DNA of 57,972 bases from Candidatus Methylarchaceae archaeon HK01M (GCA_024256245.1 JAKLZD010000035.1:1-57972); one strand, 5' to 3'. Numbered from the stretch's first letter, positions 7,704 to 17,739 are shown. The notes: generated by a model from the sequence alone, not told the origin. Numbers and translations are program-made.

Positions 7704-9191
7704 TCATTTTATCATAACGAAATTCTTTAAAGTTACTTCAAGAGTTGCCAAGTTGACTATGGGCACTATACCAGGTGTAGGTGTGAGCCCCATATTCATT
7801 TGATAAGATGTCTGTCCTTGCCATGTCCCAGAATTGATCATAAGAGTGCCCCGATAAGTATCAATATCTACAGTATGTACATGCCCTGTGTGAAAGATAT
7901 CCGGCACTTCTTCTATCACTAAATGATCCTCCTTCTCTGGAGCTATAGGTGTCCTTCCCCCATATATGGGTGCAAGATGTCTGGCTTTAAGGAGGACCTT
8001 CATAGCTGATGCAGGCTTTGAGAAAGTAAGTCCAGGTGTTGTTGCGACTATATCATCCAAACTTCTACCATGACAAACGAGTATATTTACACCATGTAAA
8101 TTTAAATGAATTGGATTTCCAAGCATTATTACATTTTCCATATGATAGAGTTGATCAGCATACTTCTCAGGGATAACCGGTTGTGGTAATGCTTGCCTTA
8201 CTGGATCATGATTACCCGGTATTATGAATATTTTAATGTGTTTTGGGACCTGTTCTATAAGTTGAATTAACTTCTTATATTGCTCATGAATATCAACTTC
8301 TTGAAGCTCCTTTTCTTGGTTAGGATATATACCAACACCATCAACTAAATCCCCCCCTATTATCAGATATTTCACTTTTCTTATAATCGAATCATCACCA
8401 AATTTCCCGTTGAGCCAGAGGATGAATCTATTGAAAGCATCAAAGAGAAAAGTATTACTTCCTATATGTGTATCCGAAGTAAAGACAGCGTAGACCTCCT
8501 GTTTTGACCTATTGGGCAAGTGTTCAGGTATATCAGGTGAGTAGACATCTTTTACTATCGCCGTCCCTCTTTTACTAAACTGCAAATCTATAATTGCCAA
8601 TTGATCAAGACAGACTTTAATCGCATTTTTTTTCACTGCTTCATTTAAAGCTAAGGTTCTGATCCTATCACTCATATCATCTATAGCAAGTTCCACATAC
8701 GCCCGCCCAATCTTTTTATTCATAACAAGCCCTGCAATCTTTTGAGAACTGTTAGATGCTTCCTTTTTCAGAGTTGATATCTGCCTGATCTGATAAGAAT
8801 CTGGTCTCTCCTTCACAATCTTCATCAACTTTTCAAAACGATTTATGAAAAGACTTTGGAATCCCTTTAACCCTTCAATAGGAAAGATATTATCCGTTGG
8901 ATCCTTGATTATCTTGTACTCTGATTCGATGTGTTCTATTACTATCGGTTTTACTTCCTTATGAGCTGAATTAGTCTCTTTAAGATTGGGTGGGAGTGCC
9001 TTTTCAATATCTTGTTTGGTGAGAACAGTCTGTTTATCATTATTATAATACTTAATCTGAACCGCTTTCATAACTAATTCTACTGCATTAACTCTTTCAT
9101 TAAATTGTAAGAGGAATTCAAAAGCTTCAGAGTCTAACTGGTACCCACTAGCAAGCGCTTCAACAATCGCCTTAGCTATCTTTAGTTGCAT
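7704..9191 (-). CDS. polB: DNA polymerase II (PolD) small subunit DP1
   Basis: Small subunit of PolD carrying the Mre11-like 3'-5' exonuclease. The 495-residue protein has an N-terminal helical domain, a middle OB fold (about 145-220) and a C-terminal calcineurin-type phosphoesterase with all metal-binding motifs visible: SDTHIGS (239-245), GGDLVDG (279-285), PGNHD (325-329), CHGRSLDD and TGHVHTVDID. Proofreading activity is therefore likely intact. The partner DP2 is encoded at 1-2652. It probably shares a leftward unit with the LSm gene, 54 bp upstream. Confidence 0.95.
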   Translation of the reverse strand: MQLKIAKAIVEALASGYQLDSEAFEFLLQFNERVNAVELVMKAVQIKYYNNDKQTVLTKQDIEKALPPNLKETNSAHKEVKPIVIEHIESEYKIIKDPTDNIFPIEGLKGFQSLFINRFEKLMKIVKERPDSYQIRQISTLKKEASNSSQKIAGLVMNKKIGRAYVELAIDDMSDRIRTLALNEAVKKNAIKVCLDQLAIIDLQFSKRGTAIVKDVYSPDIPEHLPNRSKQEVYAVFTSDTHIGSNTFLFDAFNRFILWLNGKFGDDSIIRKVKYLIIGGDLVDGVGIYPNQEKELQEVDIHEQYKKLIQLIEQVPKHIKIFIIPGNHDPVRQALPQPVIPEKYADQLYHMENVIMLGNPIHLNLHGVNILVCHGRSLDDIVATTPGLTFSKPASAMKVLLKARHLAPIYGGRTPIAPEKEDHLVIEEVPDIFHTGHVHTVDIDTYRGTLMINSGTWQGQTSYQMNMGLTPTPGIVPIVNLATLEVTLKNFVMIK

Positions 9192-9245
9192 CCTGATTAT
9201 AAAGACTCTTTTAGGTTAAAAGATTACTCTTTATTAATTTTTAAT

Positions 9246-9476
9246 TTACTTAGGCGGAGGCGAAATTATAACAACATTATCTCCTCTAACGATTATCATA
9301 CCCAACTTACGAATCTCCTCTTCTTCTCTAATTTCTTCAGAATTTTCTAGAAGCAAATTCATATGTTGATCAAATCCTTGAAGTACCCCTCGAATAACCT
9401 TCCCGCCCCTCAATTTTATCAGTACAATTTTACCAACACTCTCGTCAAGTACTTTAACTGCCATATCTATTGCCAC
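9246..9476 (-). CDS. Sm-like (LSm) RNA-binding protein
   Basis: 76 residues with the Sm1 motif (GKIVLIKLRGGKVIRGVLQGFDQHMN region) and Sm2 motif near the C-terminus (MIIVRGDNVVIISPP). It forms hexa- or heptameric rings binding U-rich RNA. An acidic loop separates the two motifs, as is usual. In many archaea an eL37 gene follows directly; here eL37 lies separately at 19442-19609, so that pairing is broken. Confidence 0.9.
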   Translation of the reverse strand: MAIDMAVKVLDESVGKIVLIKLRGGKVIRGVLQGFDQHMNLLLENSEEIREEEEIRKLGMIIVRGDNVVIISPPPK

Positions 9477-9572
9477 ATATTATCGCCTACGAATAAACTA
9501 CCTTAACGCCCATTATTTAAGTTAACTCTTTGGAATAAAGACTCATATTCAACCTTTTATTCAATTCAATAT

Positions 9573-10055
9573 ATGAGGATTTATACTCTATCAAAGAGAG
9601 ATACACGGACTATCATTAATGATATAGCTAAGACATGGCCTGTGATTCCAGACTTCGCAAAGTTTACTCAAGTAAAAGTTATTGAAATAGATGTACGTAA
9701 AAATCTCCTTCTACTCCCCAATCTTGGTATTATCAAGCTTGACAATCTATTACTACCCTACTTGAAGAACACTGAGACTCTCAGAAATTTTCCCAGTATA
9801 GTAGTCGATCCAGGTGCAGTACCCCATATCTGTAATGGAGCAGATATAATGCGTCCCGGTGTAATCGAATCAGAAAGTTTCAGGAAGAGCGATATAGTGG
9901 TTGTCCAAGAAAGCAGATATAAGAAGTTTATAGCTGTTGGCATAGCATTTGTTGATAAATCGGATATTGAAAAGATGAGCAAAGGCGTTGTGGTGAAAAA
10001 TAACCATTACATAGGGGATAGGTTCTGGGAAGCCCATAAATCATCGATTATATAA
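9573..10055 (+). CDS. PUA-domain RNA-binding protein (MCT-1/Tma20-like)
   Basis: 160 residues: an N-terminal pre-PUA domain (about 1-70) and a C-terminal PUA domain (about 75-150) with the pattern PSIVVDPGAVPHICNGADIMRPGV. This resembles the MCT-1/Tma20 family involved in translation (re)initiation and ribosome recycling in eukaryotes; the archaeal role is inferred. It is divergent from the LSm gene and followed by SepF in the same direction (57-bp gap). Confidence 0.8.
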   Translation: MRIYTLSKRDTRTIINDIAKTWPVIPDFAKFTQVKVIEIDVRKNLLLLPNLGIIKLDNLLLPYLKNTETLRNFPSIVVDPGAVPHICNGADIMRPGVIESESFRKSDIVVVQESRYKKFIAVGIAFVDKSDIEKMSKGVVVKNNHYIGDRFWEAHKSSII

Positions 10056-10112
10056 TTATTATTGTAATAATTATATAAATTCACAAAAATCTAAACTAAT
10101 AAATAATACAAT

Positions 10113-10430
10113 GTGTACAAGATATTTAAATTGGTTCAAGGCATTACAGAAAATGATCCTGAAAGAGAGATTGGAGAGCCAATCTATTTGAAAGCTTTCC
10201 CATTAAAATCCTTGGAAGAGATACCTAAAATAAAAAGTAATATAAATAAAAAAATGATACTTATATTGAAGATCACACATCTTGCACAGAAGGATGTAGA
10301 AGAGCTCAAGAGTGCCGTCGAGGAACTTTACGAATTTTCAGTTTCAATTGGAGGTGATATAGCAAGGTTGGGTGAGGAGAGAATAGTGATAACCCCTCCA
10401 GGCGTAAAAATATGGCGAGGTTCGATCTAA
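10113..10430 (+). CDS. sepF: Archaeal SepF, FtsZ membrane anchor
   Basis: 105 residues starting at GTG 10113; the ATG two bases earlier is out of frame. The C-terminal core matches SepF: YLKAFPLKSLEEIPKI, then ILILKITHLAQKDVEELKSAV and GGDIARLGEERIVITPPGV. Archaeal SepF tethers FtsZ to the membrane. The short N-terminus (MYKIFKLVQG) could be the amphipathic membrane-targeting segment. Its presence implies FtsZ-based division. It ends 4 bp before the convergent fttA stop. Confidence 0.85.
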   Translation: MYKIFKLVQGITENDPEREIGEPIYLKAFPLKSLEEIPKIKSNINKKMILILKITHLAQKDVEELKSAVEELYEFSVSIGGDIARLGEERIVITPPGVKIWRGSI

Positions 10431-10433
10431 AAT

Positions 10434-12353
10434 TTAATATAACTTGATAGCTTCCTGAATAGATGGCTGGATCGCTGAAATCTTAAAGATCTTATTAATC
10501 ATATTCGCTACATTTTCTGTTTTTCTCCTTTCACCATGGTTAACTATCACCCTTTGTAACTTTGGTCTTAATTTGCTTACGAATTTAATAATTTGATTAT
10601 AATCACTATGGCCACTAAAGCCTTCTACCCGTACAGTTTGACAATTAATATCTACTATCTTGATCTTGCCATTATCTCCTATGATGCTTACCTGCTTTGC
10701 TCCGTCTAATATTCTTCTTCCCAAAGTTCCGTGAATCTGATAAGAAACGAATAAGATCTTATTCTTCTCTATAGGTGCAAGCCTCCCAAAATATTCTAAC
10801 ACTGGTCCACCTTCTAGCATACCCGAGGTGGCCATAATTATCGCTGCGCCTTCCTGTAACGCTTCTTCTCTGTTGGTATGTTCTATATTAGTAAAGTATT
10901 CTGTGAAAAAGGGATTTAAATCTGTCTCAAAAATCTTCTTCCTAAGATCACGAGCTAAGTATTCTAAACAAGTTACATGTATCGCTGTAGCCTCCGATAT
11001 CATACCCTCTATGAATACAGGTGCCTCAATAAGCTTCCCCTGCTTCATATATTCATCAATGACTAACATTATCTCTTGTGCCCTTCCAACCGCAGGTACT
11101 GGTATGAGAACTTTCCCTTTTTTTGACAAAGTTTCATTGATTGTGTTAACAAAACTTGATTCTACTTCCCTTCTAGCTGGCATTATGTCTTCCTTGGCAC
11201 CATATGTGCTCTCTATAATCAAAGTCTCGACCCTTGGGTAATCCCTGACAGCGCTCTCCAGTAATCTCGTCCTCCCAAACTTGAAGTCTCCACTGTAAAC
11301 TACATTATGAGCTCCTTCACCTATATGTAGATGTACCATCGATGAGCCCAAAATATGACCTGCATTGTTAAGAACAAGTTTAACATCGGGTGAGATATCT
11401 GTAACCAACCCATAAGGTAATGTGATGCAGTGTCTAATTACTTCACGGACATCCCTTATGTCATATAATCTTTTACTTCCTTCCCTAGAAGCGACCTTTA
11501 CATAATCCATTTGTAATAAGGTCATCAAAGGCAGAGTAGGTTCAGTACAGTAGACTGGTCCATCATACCCATATTTGTAAAGTGTAGGTAGGAAACCACT
11601 ATGATCTAGATGAGCATGACTTATTATGACGCAATCTAGATCATCTAGATATATATTCGCCCAATCAAGGCGTGGGTAGGCATCCCATGGGTTCTTTGCG
11701 CCTGGATTTATACCACAATCAAGAAGTATCTTGCTCTCTTTCGTTTCTATAAGAAGTGCAGACCTGCCTACCTCTCTAAAAGCACCCAATGTTGAAAGGC
11801 TGACCTCGACATCAGAGCTCAATCTTGATCTAAAAATCCTTTCCCCTGTTTCTTTGAAAAACCTTTCACGAGACTCTTGTGCGGTCTTTAAGGCATGATA
11901 AATGCTTTGAAGACTAGATGAAGCTATAGGAGGCGTCCTACGTATCTTGACCTTCCAACCAGTCTTACAAGCTAGATCTATTAAACTCGTCCCACTTCTT
12001 AAGTTCAATGGTCCAGGTTTTTTAACTTCAAGAATCAACTCACCTAAGGTATCATCGAAGAAGATATTGGTAACCTCGCTTTCTTTAGGAAGGATATTCA
12101 TAATCATCTCTTTGGTTTCAGCTTCAGTCTTTCGAATAAATTTATCAGTTCTTATTACAACCCTTTTTTTTATCGTGTTAACTAGATCGGAAATTATTTG
12201 ACTGTTTAAAAACAAAAATTCTGGTCTCTTAGTATAAAGAGCTATCCTTGGCCCTTCATACTCTATTCTAGTTACTTCGGCTTCAGCAGGAATGTTCTGC
12301 AAGATCGTACTCATTACTTCAAGGTTTGGAGTCATATTCTGTTTTTGTGACAA
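10434..12353 (-). CDS. aCPSF1/FttA, beta-CASP ribonuclease and transcription termination factor
   Basis: 639 residues. The N-terminal part (about 1-145) holds the two KH-type domains, followed by a metallo-beta-lactamase domain with HAHLDH at 246-251, an inserted beta-CASP domain, and the late motifs SGHSDY and VNHGE near the C-terminus. Family members cleave nascent RNA and terminate transcription across Archaea. The start is TTG 12353 as drawn; an ATG a few codons in (MTPNLEV) is possible. It follows psmB by 7 bp, an order also seen in other archaea, so the two are very probably one operon. Confidence 0.93.
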   Translation of the reverse strand: MSQKQNMTPNLEVMSTILQNIPAEAEVTRIEYEGPRIALYTKRPEFLFLNSQIISDLVNTIKKRVVIRTDKFIRKTEAETKEMIMNILPKESEVTNIFFDDTLGELILEVKKPGPLNLRSGTSLIDLACKTGWKVKIRRTPPIASSSLQSIYHALKTAQESRERFFKETGERIFRSRLSSDVEVSLSTLGAFREVGRSALLIETKESKILLDCGINPGAKNPWDAYPRLDWANIYLDDLDCVIISHAHLDHSGFLPTLYKYGYDGPVYCTEPTLPLMTLLQMDYVKVASREGSKRLYDIRDVREVIRHCITLPYGLVTDISPDVKLVLNNAGHILGSSMVHLHIGEGAHNVVYSGDFKFGRTRLLESAVRDYPRVETLIIESTYGAKEDIMPARREVESSFVNTINETLSKKGKVLIPVPAVGRAQEIMLVIDEYMKQGKLIEAPVFIEGMISEATAIHVTCLEYLARDLRKKIFETDLNPFFTEYFTNIEHTNREEALQEGAAIIMATSGMLEGGPVLEYFGRLAPIEKNKILFVSYQIHGTLGRRILDGAKQVSIIGDNGKIKIVDINCQTVRVEGFSGHSDYNQIIKFVSKLRPKLQRVIVNHGERRKTENVANMINKIFKISAIQPSIQEAIKLY

Positions 12354-12360
12354 AATAGAT

Positions 12361-13005
12361 TCAACCGAAAACTTTTACAAGAACCTCCTTCTTTTCCTTT
12401 TCAGAAAATTCTTTATAACCATCTTTATTAACTATCACTACATCGAAATTGTCTCCACTCATAGCATCTCTCCTCATAGCTGAAGTTACCGCCTTGACTG
12501 CTATCCCCATCCCTTCATCAATTGTAATATCATTACGGTATTCACTTTCCAGTATACCATAAGCTATAGGAGAGCCACTCCCCGTTGAGACGTAATTTTC
12601 TTCTGTAAGAGAGCCAAAGAGGTTTACATTGAAGATACTCGCGCCTATGTTATCATAACCTCCAATTAACACGTTTGTTATATATGGAAATAATCTGGCT
12701 AAGAAGAAAACATTGGAAGCCAACCTGGCAGTTGCCTTGACAGGGATAGGCGCCTTTCTTTCTAACTTATATATATTTGCATAATATCTGAGGGTATCCA
12801 CAACATTTTGAGCATCTGCAACTGTTCCGGCAACGGTCATCCCTAAATGATCATCGATCTTGTAAATCTTCTTCCCTTTTCTATGGGCTACAAACATTGC
12901 CATGGTAACCCTTGTATCAGTCGAAAATACAACCCCATCCACACAAACCAATCCTACAGTTGTAGTCCCATGGTGTACTAGTGAATCAGTAAGTCTAGAA
13001 TCCAA
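12361..13005 (-). CDS. psmB: Proteasome beta subunit, catalytic
   Basis: N-terminal-nucleophile hydrolase of the 20S proteasome. A 13-residue propeptide ends at Gly13, so Thr14 becomes the mature Thr1 (HG then TTTVGL). Family residues Asp17 and Lys33 (mature numbering) are present as Asp30 and Lys46, so this subunit should be active. 214 residues, usual length. The paralogue at 18836-19435 lacks the nucleophile, so the ring is probably mixed. Co-transcribed with fttA downstream and divergent from the G1P dehydrogenase gene. Confidence 0.95.
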   Translation of the reverse strand: MDSRLTDSLVHHGTTTVGLVCVDGVVFSTDTRVTMAMFVAHRKGKKIYKIDDHLGMTVAGTVADAQNVVDTLRYYANIYKLERKAPIPVKATARLASNVFFLARLFPYITNVLIGGYDNIGASIFNVNLFGSLTEENYVSTGSGSPIAYGILESEYRNDITIDEGMGIAVKAVTSAMRRDAMSGDNFDVVIVNKDGYKEFSEKEKKEVLVKVFG

Positions 13006-13084
13006 TATAAACCACCTTTATCTGATCGTAGAAGTGCTACATAAATAATAAAAGGTTCCATTAAATAAGTTTTCCTACACAATC

Positions 13085-14140
13085 TTGAACCCCATCTTGA
13101 GACACCATTTAATGGAATTGCCTAGGAAAATTTTAGTTGGATACGACGTGATACAAGAATTAGGAGACTTCATACATGATCTGGGCTTTGGGCATAAAGT
13201 TCTCATAGTCTCAGGAGCCCACGTAAAAAGAATGATCGGAGAGAATATAGATGAATTACTTTCATCAACCGAAGTATCTTGGTGTTTGGTTGATTCTGCT
13301 ACAATGGAGCAAGTAAAACGAGTGATAGATATAGCTCAAAACCAAAATGTTCATGTTCTGATAGGTCTCGGTGGCGGTAAATCGGTGGATGTAGCAAAGC
13401 TTAGTGCTTACAAAATAAATTTACCTTTTATCAGTGTCCCGACGAGCGCTTCACATGATGGAATGTCTAGCCCCTTCGCATCTATAAAAGGGCTCGATGC
13501 ACCCTATTCTTTGGTTGCTAAACCTCCTGTTGGAATTCTGGCCGATATAACTCTAATAGCCAATGCCCCAAAAAGACTTCTTGCAAGTGGTTGTGGCGAT
13601 CTGATAGCTAAAATAACGGCTGTGAAGGACTGGGAGCTTGCTAAAGAGGAGATGGGGGAGTACTTCGGGAAGTATGCCGCAAACTTGGCTCGCTTAAGCG
13701 CCAATCTGATCATCGAAGAATCTAAAAAGATAGGTGAGGGGAGTAGAGATAGTGTAAGGGATGTTGTCGAAGCCTTGATAAGCGCAGGGGTTGCAGCCTG
13801 TATAGCTGGGAGTAGCCGCCCCTGTAGCGGATCTGAGCATCTTTTCAGTCATGCACTAGATATCCTGGCTCCGGGAGTTGGCCTTCACGGTGAAAAGTGT
13901 GGGATGGGAACCATAATCATGGCAAAGCTCTACGATTTAGGATGGGAGGAAATCGCCGCTTCTTTGAAGGACGTTTACGCCCCAACAAATGCTTACGAAT
14001 TAGGCATAGATCCTAATGCAATCGTTGATGCTATTCTGTTTGCGCCTCGTATCAGACCAATGAGGTATACCATTCTTCACAAGTTGAAATTGGATCGTGA
14101 ATCAGCAATCAAACAAGCAACTTCTGTTGGAGTTATCTGA
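13085..14140 (+). CDS. egsA: sn-Glycerol-1-phosphate dehydrogenase
   Basis: Reduces dihydroxyacetone phosphate to sn-glycerol-1-phosphate, setting archaeal lipid stereochemistry. 351 residues from TTG 13085; the ATG at 13112 would give 342. NAD(P)-binding GLGGGKSVD near residue 94-102, PTSASHDGMSSPFAS with the zinc-binding Asp, and His ligands in GSEHLFSHA and GLHGEKCGMG. It provides the substrate for the GGGP synthase at 3143-3892. Convergent with the FKBP gene. Confidence 0.94.
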   Translation: MNPILRHHLMELPRKILVGYDVIQELGDFIHDLGFGHKVLIVSGAHVKRMIGENIDELLSSTEVSWCLVDSATMEQVKRVIDIAQNQNVHVLIGLGGGKSVDVAKLSAYKINLPFISVPTSASHDGMSSPFASIKGLDAPYSLVAKPPVGILADITLIANAPKRLLASGCGDLIAKITAVKDWELAKEEMGEYFGKYAANLARLSANLIIEESKKIGEGSRDSVRDVVEALISAGVAACIAGSSRPCSGSEHLFSHALDILAPGVGLHGEKCGMGTIIMAKLYDLGWEEIAASLKDVYAPTNAYELGIDPNAIVDAILFAPRIRPMRYTILHKLKLDRESAIKQATSVGVI

Positions 14141-14164
14141 TCTAAAAAATGCCGAATTAAATCA

Positions 14165-14899
14165 TCATTCTTCTTGGGTAGTCTTTTCTTCTTCTGGCTC
14201 GGTCTGTTCAAAGGGTTTTTTTGATTCATAGAGCTCAATGAAATATACTTTACTTATAACCTTGATGAACTTAAAGAGATCGTTTGAGATAGCTCTCTTG
14301 ATTATCTGGATGCCCTCCACAAGGTATAGATCTCTGGGTAGCTGAATTTTTATATTATCGTCTTCTATGGTGAAATCAATCTTCTCTTCTTCTATAAATA
14401 TTCTACGTTTTATCAATGCAACAATCTTTTCTCTGTCTGTCTCAAGCTTCTTTACCACTTCTACCTCATAGAGCAAGGTCTTTCCAGCAAGCCTATGGTT
14501 GAAGTCGATCTGAGCCCTCCCTGACCCAACGAATCTTACGATGCCTATCTTATTATCAATCTCAATTTCGTCCCCAATACGGAGTTCTGAAGCCTTTTTC
14601 CCGAACTTCCTTAATGCGATCATATTTACTTTGCTAGGGTCTCTCTGACCAAAACCCTTCTCAGGAGCTACCTCTACGCTTATCTTTTCCCCAACATCTG
14701 CTGTCATTAATGCCTCATCTAAACCCTTGAGGACCCATCCTTCGCCTATGGCAACCAGCCTTGGCTCATACCTTTGGGCTGGGTCATGCACTCCAAGTTT
14801 TTTTGCCTCATCCTCAACAGTTACTTCTATCACCTTTTCAACATCCTTTATCTTGGCCGTATAATTGATGTATACTAACGTACCTGCATCTAATGGCAT
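14165..14899 (-). CDS. Long-type FKBP peptidyl-prolyl isomerase
   Basis: 244 residues. The N-terminal FKBP fold (about 1-155) starts GTLVYINYTAKIKD, has the inserted-flap chaperone domain seen in SlyD-like archaeal proteins (PEKGFGQRDPSKV), and ends with the RAQIDFNHRLAGKTL segment. It is followed by a C-terminal alpha/beta extension (about 160-230) and an acidic tail (EPEEEKTTQEE). Archaeal long FKBPs combine isomerase and chaperone activities in the cytosol. No signal peptide. Confidence 0.9.
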   Translation of the reverse strand: MPLDAGTLVYINYTAKIKDVEKVIEVTVEDEAKKLGVHDPAQRYEPRLVAIGEGWVLKGLDEALMTADVGEKISVEVAPEKGFGQRDPSKVNMIALRKFGKKASELRIGDEIEIDNKIGIVRFVGSGRAQIDFNHRLAGKTLLYEVEVVKKLETDREKIVALIKRRIFIEEEKIDFTIEDDNIKIQLPRDLYLVEGIQIIKRAISNDLFKFIKVISKVYFIELYESKKPFEQTEPEEEKTTQEE

Positions 14900-15117
14900 A
14901 ACGATGACCTAGAGAGGCTAAAAAAGGGAAGGATAAAAATACTTTTGTCTTGAATTAAGGGCAAAAGCTCTCCATTCCTTATACCAATAGATTGATGTTC
15001 GAAACCTCGTCACCAAACTTGACTATGGTAAGTGCGTCTTTCTTTTCTTTGGTCTTATGCTATGATAAATTCTATACTCCAAGAAATCCTTTTGTGTTCT
15101 AAATGGAAATATGAAAA

Positions 15118-16287
15118 TTATATTGTCTCTTTTTCGAAAACCTCTTTTGCCGCCGATATACTACCATCAAACTTCGATTCATAACCAAGATCTCTAAATG
15201 TCATATTAAGGGCACCTATCGTTTGCATGACCTCGGCTCGACTTATCTTGCCCATTGTACCTATTCTGAATATACTGCCTTTGAGCTTACCCTGACCTCC
15301 AGCAATGACCACCTTATACTTTCTTCTTAATATCTCTCTGAGTGATACATCACTAACCTTGGGAGGGTTGTTTATCGCTATCACAGTATTGGATCTGAAC
15401 TCCTCTTCGGTGAAAGGTACGAGCTCCATCTCCTCTACAGCTCTGTAAAACGCTTTAGCACAAACTTTATGCCTAAAGAACACATTTTCGAGTCCCTCTT
15501 CTCTTATCATCTTCAATGCTTCATCAAGAGCATAGTAAAGTGGTATGGCTGGAGTAAAAGGGGTCTGCCCCTCTTCTTTGTACTTGCGGTAAGATTTCAG
15601 GTTGAAGTAAAAAATATTTTCGGCTTTTTCTATGGTTGACCATGCCTTATCACTGATGGAAAGTATAGCCAGCCCGGGCGGACTCATAAGGCATTTCTGA
15701 CTACCAGCAATACAGATATCAACATGCCAATCATCGACAGGCAGACTATCCCCTCCAAGGATTGATATCGCATCTACAATAAATAACAGATCATGCTCAT
15801 TACAAAATTCTCCAATCTCTCTCATACATTTTATCGTAGAGCCTGTCGATGTCTCATTGTATATGACGGCAACTGCCTTTGCATCTTTCTCTTTCTTTAT
15901 AACATTCTCTATCATGTCCATCGTAACCGCCCTCTTCCAATCAACAGGAATTTCTATGGGCTCTCCCCCCATTACAGCAATCGTTTCCCTCAATCTCTGA
16001 CCGAAGATGCCACCAACTGGTACGATTATCTTCCTTGCACCTTGGATTACGTTGGTCACGGCACATTCTACACCCCCAGTCCCCGAAGAGGTAAGGACAA
16101 CTACGTCACCTTTAGTTTGAAAGACATACTTCGCATTCCCTAAAATACCCTCATACAGCTCTCGAAACTCAGGACCTCTATGGTTGATCATGGGCTTGAT
16201 CATCGCTCTCATAACCTTAGGGGGGACGTTGGTCGGACCAGGAAGCATTATGAGCTGTCTAGACTCCTCCAATTCAGCCATCCTCAA
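15118..16287 (-). CDS. Class V aminotransferase (alanine-glyoxylate/serine-pyruvate type)
   Basis: PLP enzyme of 389 residues. It opens with the family signature MLPGPTNVPPKV and has SSGTGGVE (phosphate-binding region, about 67-74), VDAIS with the PLP-ring Asp at 172, and the Schiff-base Lys198 in GSQKCLMSPPG. Substrate preference (alanine/serine with glyoxylate or pyruvate) cannot be fixed from sequence; a role in glycine or serine metabolism is likely. The ATG at 16287 has an alternative two codons later. Divergent from the NMN adenylyltransferase gene. Confidence 0.88.
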   Translation of the reverse strand: MRMAELEESRQLIMLPGPTNVPPKVMRAMIKPMINHRGPEFRELYEGILGNAKYVFQTKGDVVVLTSSGTGGVECAVTNVIQGARKIIVPVGGIFGQRLRETIAVMGGEPIEIPVDWKRAVTMDMIENVIKKEKDAKAVAVIYNETSTGSTIKCMREIGEFCNEHDLLFIVDAISILGGDSLPVDDWHVDICIAGSQKCLMSPPGLAILSISDKAWSTIEKAENIFYFNLKSYRKYKEEGQTPFTPAIPLYYALDEALKMIREEGLENVFFRHKVCAKAFYRAVEEMELVPFTEEEFRSNTVIAINNPPKVSDVSLREILRRKYKVVIAGGQGKLKGSIFRIGTMGKISRAEVMQTIGALNMTFRDLGYESKFDGSISAAKEVFEKETI

Positions 16288-16374
16288 ACTTGATGAGAGA
16301 GAATACCATGTTTATTTAAGTTTTGATGATCGTAAAGAATTATACTATCTATGATTTGATGTGATGGGGGAGAA

Positions 16375-16902
16375 TTGATCAAGCGAGGTCTCTTCATTGG
16401 GCGTTTTCAGCCATTCCATAAAGGCCATCTAAGAGCAGTAAAGAATCTGTTAGATAAGGTTGAAGAACTTATAATCTTAGTTGGGAGCTCTCAGTGCAGT
16501 CATACTTTGGACAACCCTTTCACTGCTGGAGAGAGAATTATGATGATCCGACTTGCCCTCAATGAGTCAAACATAGAACCTCATCATTACATAATTTTGC
16601 CCGTACCAGATGTTGAGATGCACTCGACTTGGGTGTCTCATGTTATATCATATTCTCCAAAGTTCGAGATAACCTTTTCAAACGAGCCTTTGACACGCCA
16701 CCTTTTTACAGAAGCAGGGTTTAAAGTCGAGTCTATACCCTTCTATAAAAGGGAGACATTATCGGCAACGGAGATCAGGAAGAGGATGTTATCGCGCGGA
16801 GATTGGGAAGAACTGGTACCCAGAAGTGTGGCCCAATTTATAAAACAGATAGGCGGGGTTGAGAGGATAATCAATATATCAAAAAATGATAATCCATATT
16901 GA
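16375..16902 (+). CDS. Nicotinamide-nucleotide adenylyltransferase, archaeal type
   Basis: Joins NMN and ATP to make NAD. 175 residues from a TTG start with an upstream GGGGGAG ribosome-binding site. GRFQPFHKGH at residues 9-18 holds the HxGH nucleotidyltransferase motif. SATEIRKRM near residue 130 is the second ATP-binding motif (ISSTxxR-like). Family length 165-185, so complete. It is followed by DUF429 in the same direction. Confidence 0.93.
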   Translation: MIKRGLFIGRFQPFHKGHLRAVKNLLDKVEELIILVGSSQCSHTLDNPFTAGERIMMIRLALNESNIEPHHYIILPVPDVEMHSTWVSHVISYSPKFEITFSNEPLTRHLFTEAGFKVESIPFYKRETLSATEIRKRMLSRGDWEELVPRSVAQFIKQIGGVERIINISKNDNPY

Positions 16903-16950
16903 TTGATATCACAACAAAGCTATTAATCTATCAAGAAATCTGTTAATCAT

Positions 16951-17550
16951 ATGAAAGTTATTGGGATAGACCTTGCTGGAGTTGAAAAAAGAGATAGCGG
17001 CGTCTGCATCCTTGATGGAAAATTAAAGGCCAAAGCCTTCACTTTAAGAAGTGATAATGAGATAATAGAAAGCATAATCAAAATAAAGCCAGATGTCATA
17101 GCGATCGATGCGCCTTTGAGTCTTCCTTTTGGTAGATGTTGCCTAAAAGATACCTGTCGATGTAGAACTAAAGGTCATCTTAGGCAATGTGATAAAGATC
17201 TTATAAAGATGAAGATAAAGTTCTTCCCGCTTACATTAGGTCCTATGAGGGGATTGACTGAGAGGGGCATGAAACTTAAGAAAATGCTCGAAGATAGAGA
17301 CTTAAAAGTTATAGAGGTCTATCCTGGAGGTGCTCAAGACATCCTTAATATTCCAAGAAAGCAGAAGGGGATCTCTGAGTTGAGGAAAAGCCTCTTAACC
17401 ATCGGTATAAAAGGAATATTGAAGGTTACAAGCGACCATGAGTTGGATGCAACCACATCAGCCCTTGTAGGGAAGATGTACCTTGAAGGTGATTATCTAG
17501 CTTTAGGAGATCCTGAAGAGGGGTTAATAATAATGCCGCGGAAGAGTTGA
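16951..17550 (+). CDS. DUF429 family protein, predicted RNase H-like nuclease
   Basis: 199 residues. The N-terminus VIGIDLAGVEKRDSG and the later AIDAPLSLP are the acidic RNase H-fold strands of DUF429 proteins, and the late SDHELDATTSALVG supplies another conserved Asp/Glu set. A Cys-rich insert (CCLKDTCRCRTKGHLRQC, about 63-80) may bind a metal. Nuclease activity is predicted for the family and not shown here. 48 bp after nadM-like gene, possibly co-transcribed. Confidence 0.75.
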   Translation: MKVIGIDLAGVEKRDSGVCILDGKLKAKAFTLRSDNEIIESIIKIKPDVIAIDAPLSLPFGRCCLKDTCRCRTKGHLRQCDKDLIKMKIKFFPLTLGPMRGLTERGMKLKKMLEDRDLKVIEVYPGGAQDILNIPRKQKGISELRKSLLTIGIKGILKVTSDHELDATTSALVGKMYLEGDYLALGDPEEGLIIMPRKS

Positions 17551-17739
17551 GTTTTGAGCACAATCCGCCCAGAAATAACGAGATAAATGGAAAATGTTAC
17601 AAATAAGACCTATGGCATAATTACTTCTGGTTTTGTGTCATTTTTAATATGAAATATTTTCTGTAAAGATATAGGAACTATCAATAAACCTTAAAGGATG
17701 AACTTTACCTTTTTACATGCTAATCTTTGAGGTGGTATT

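Noticed and set aside
10828..11241. A 137-codon plus-strand ORF opposite fttA
   Set aside because: Antisense shadow of a well-supported essential gene.
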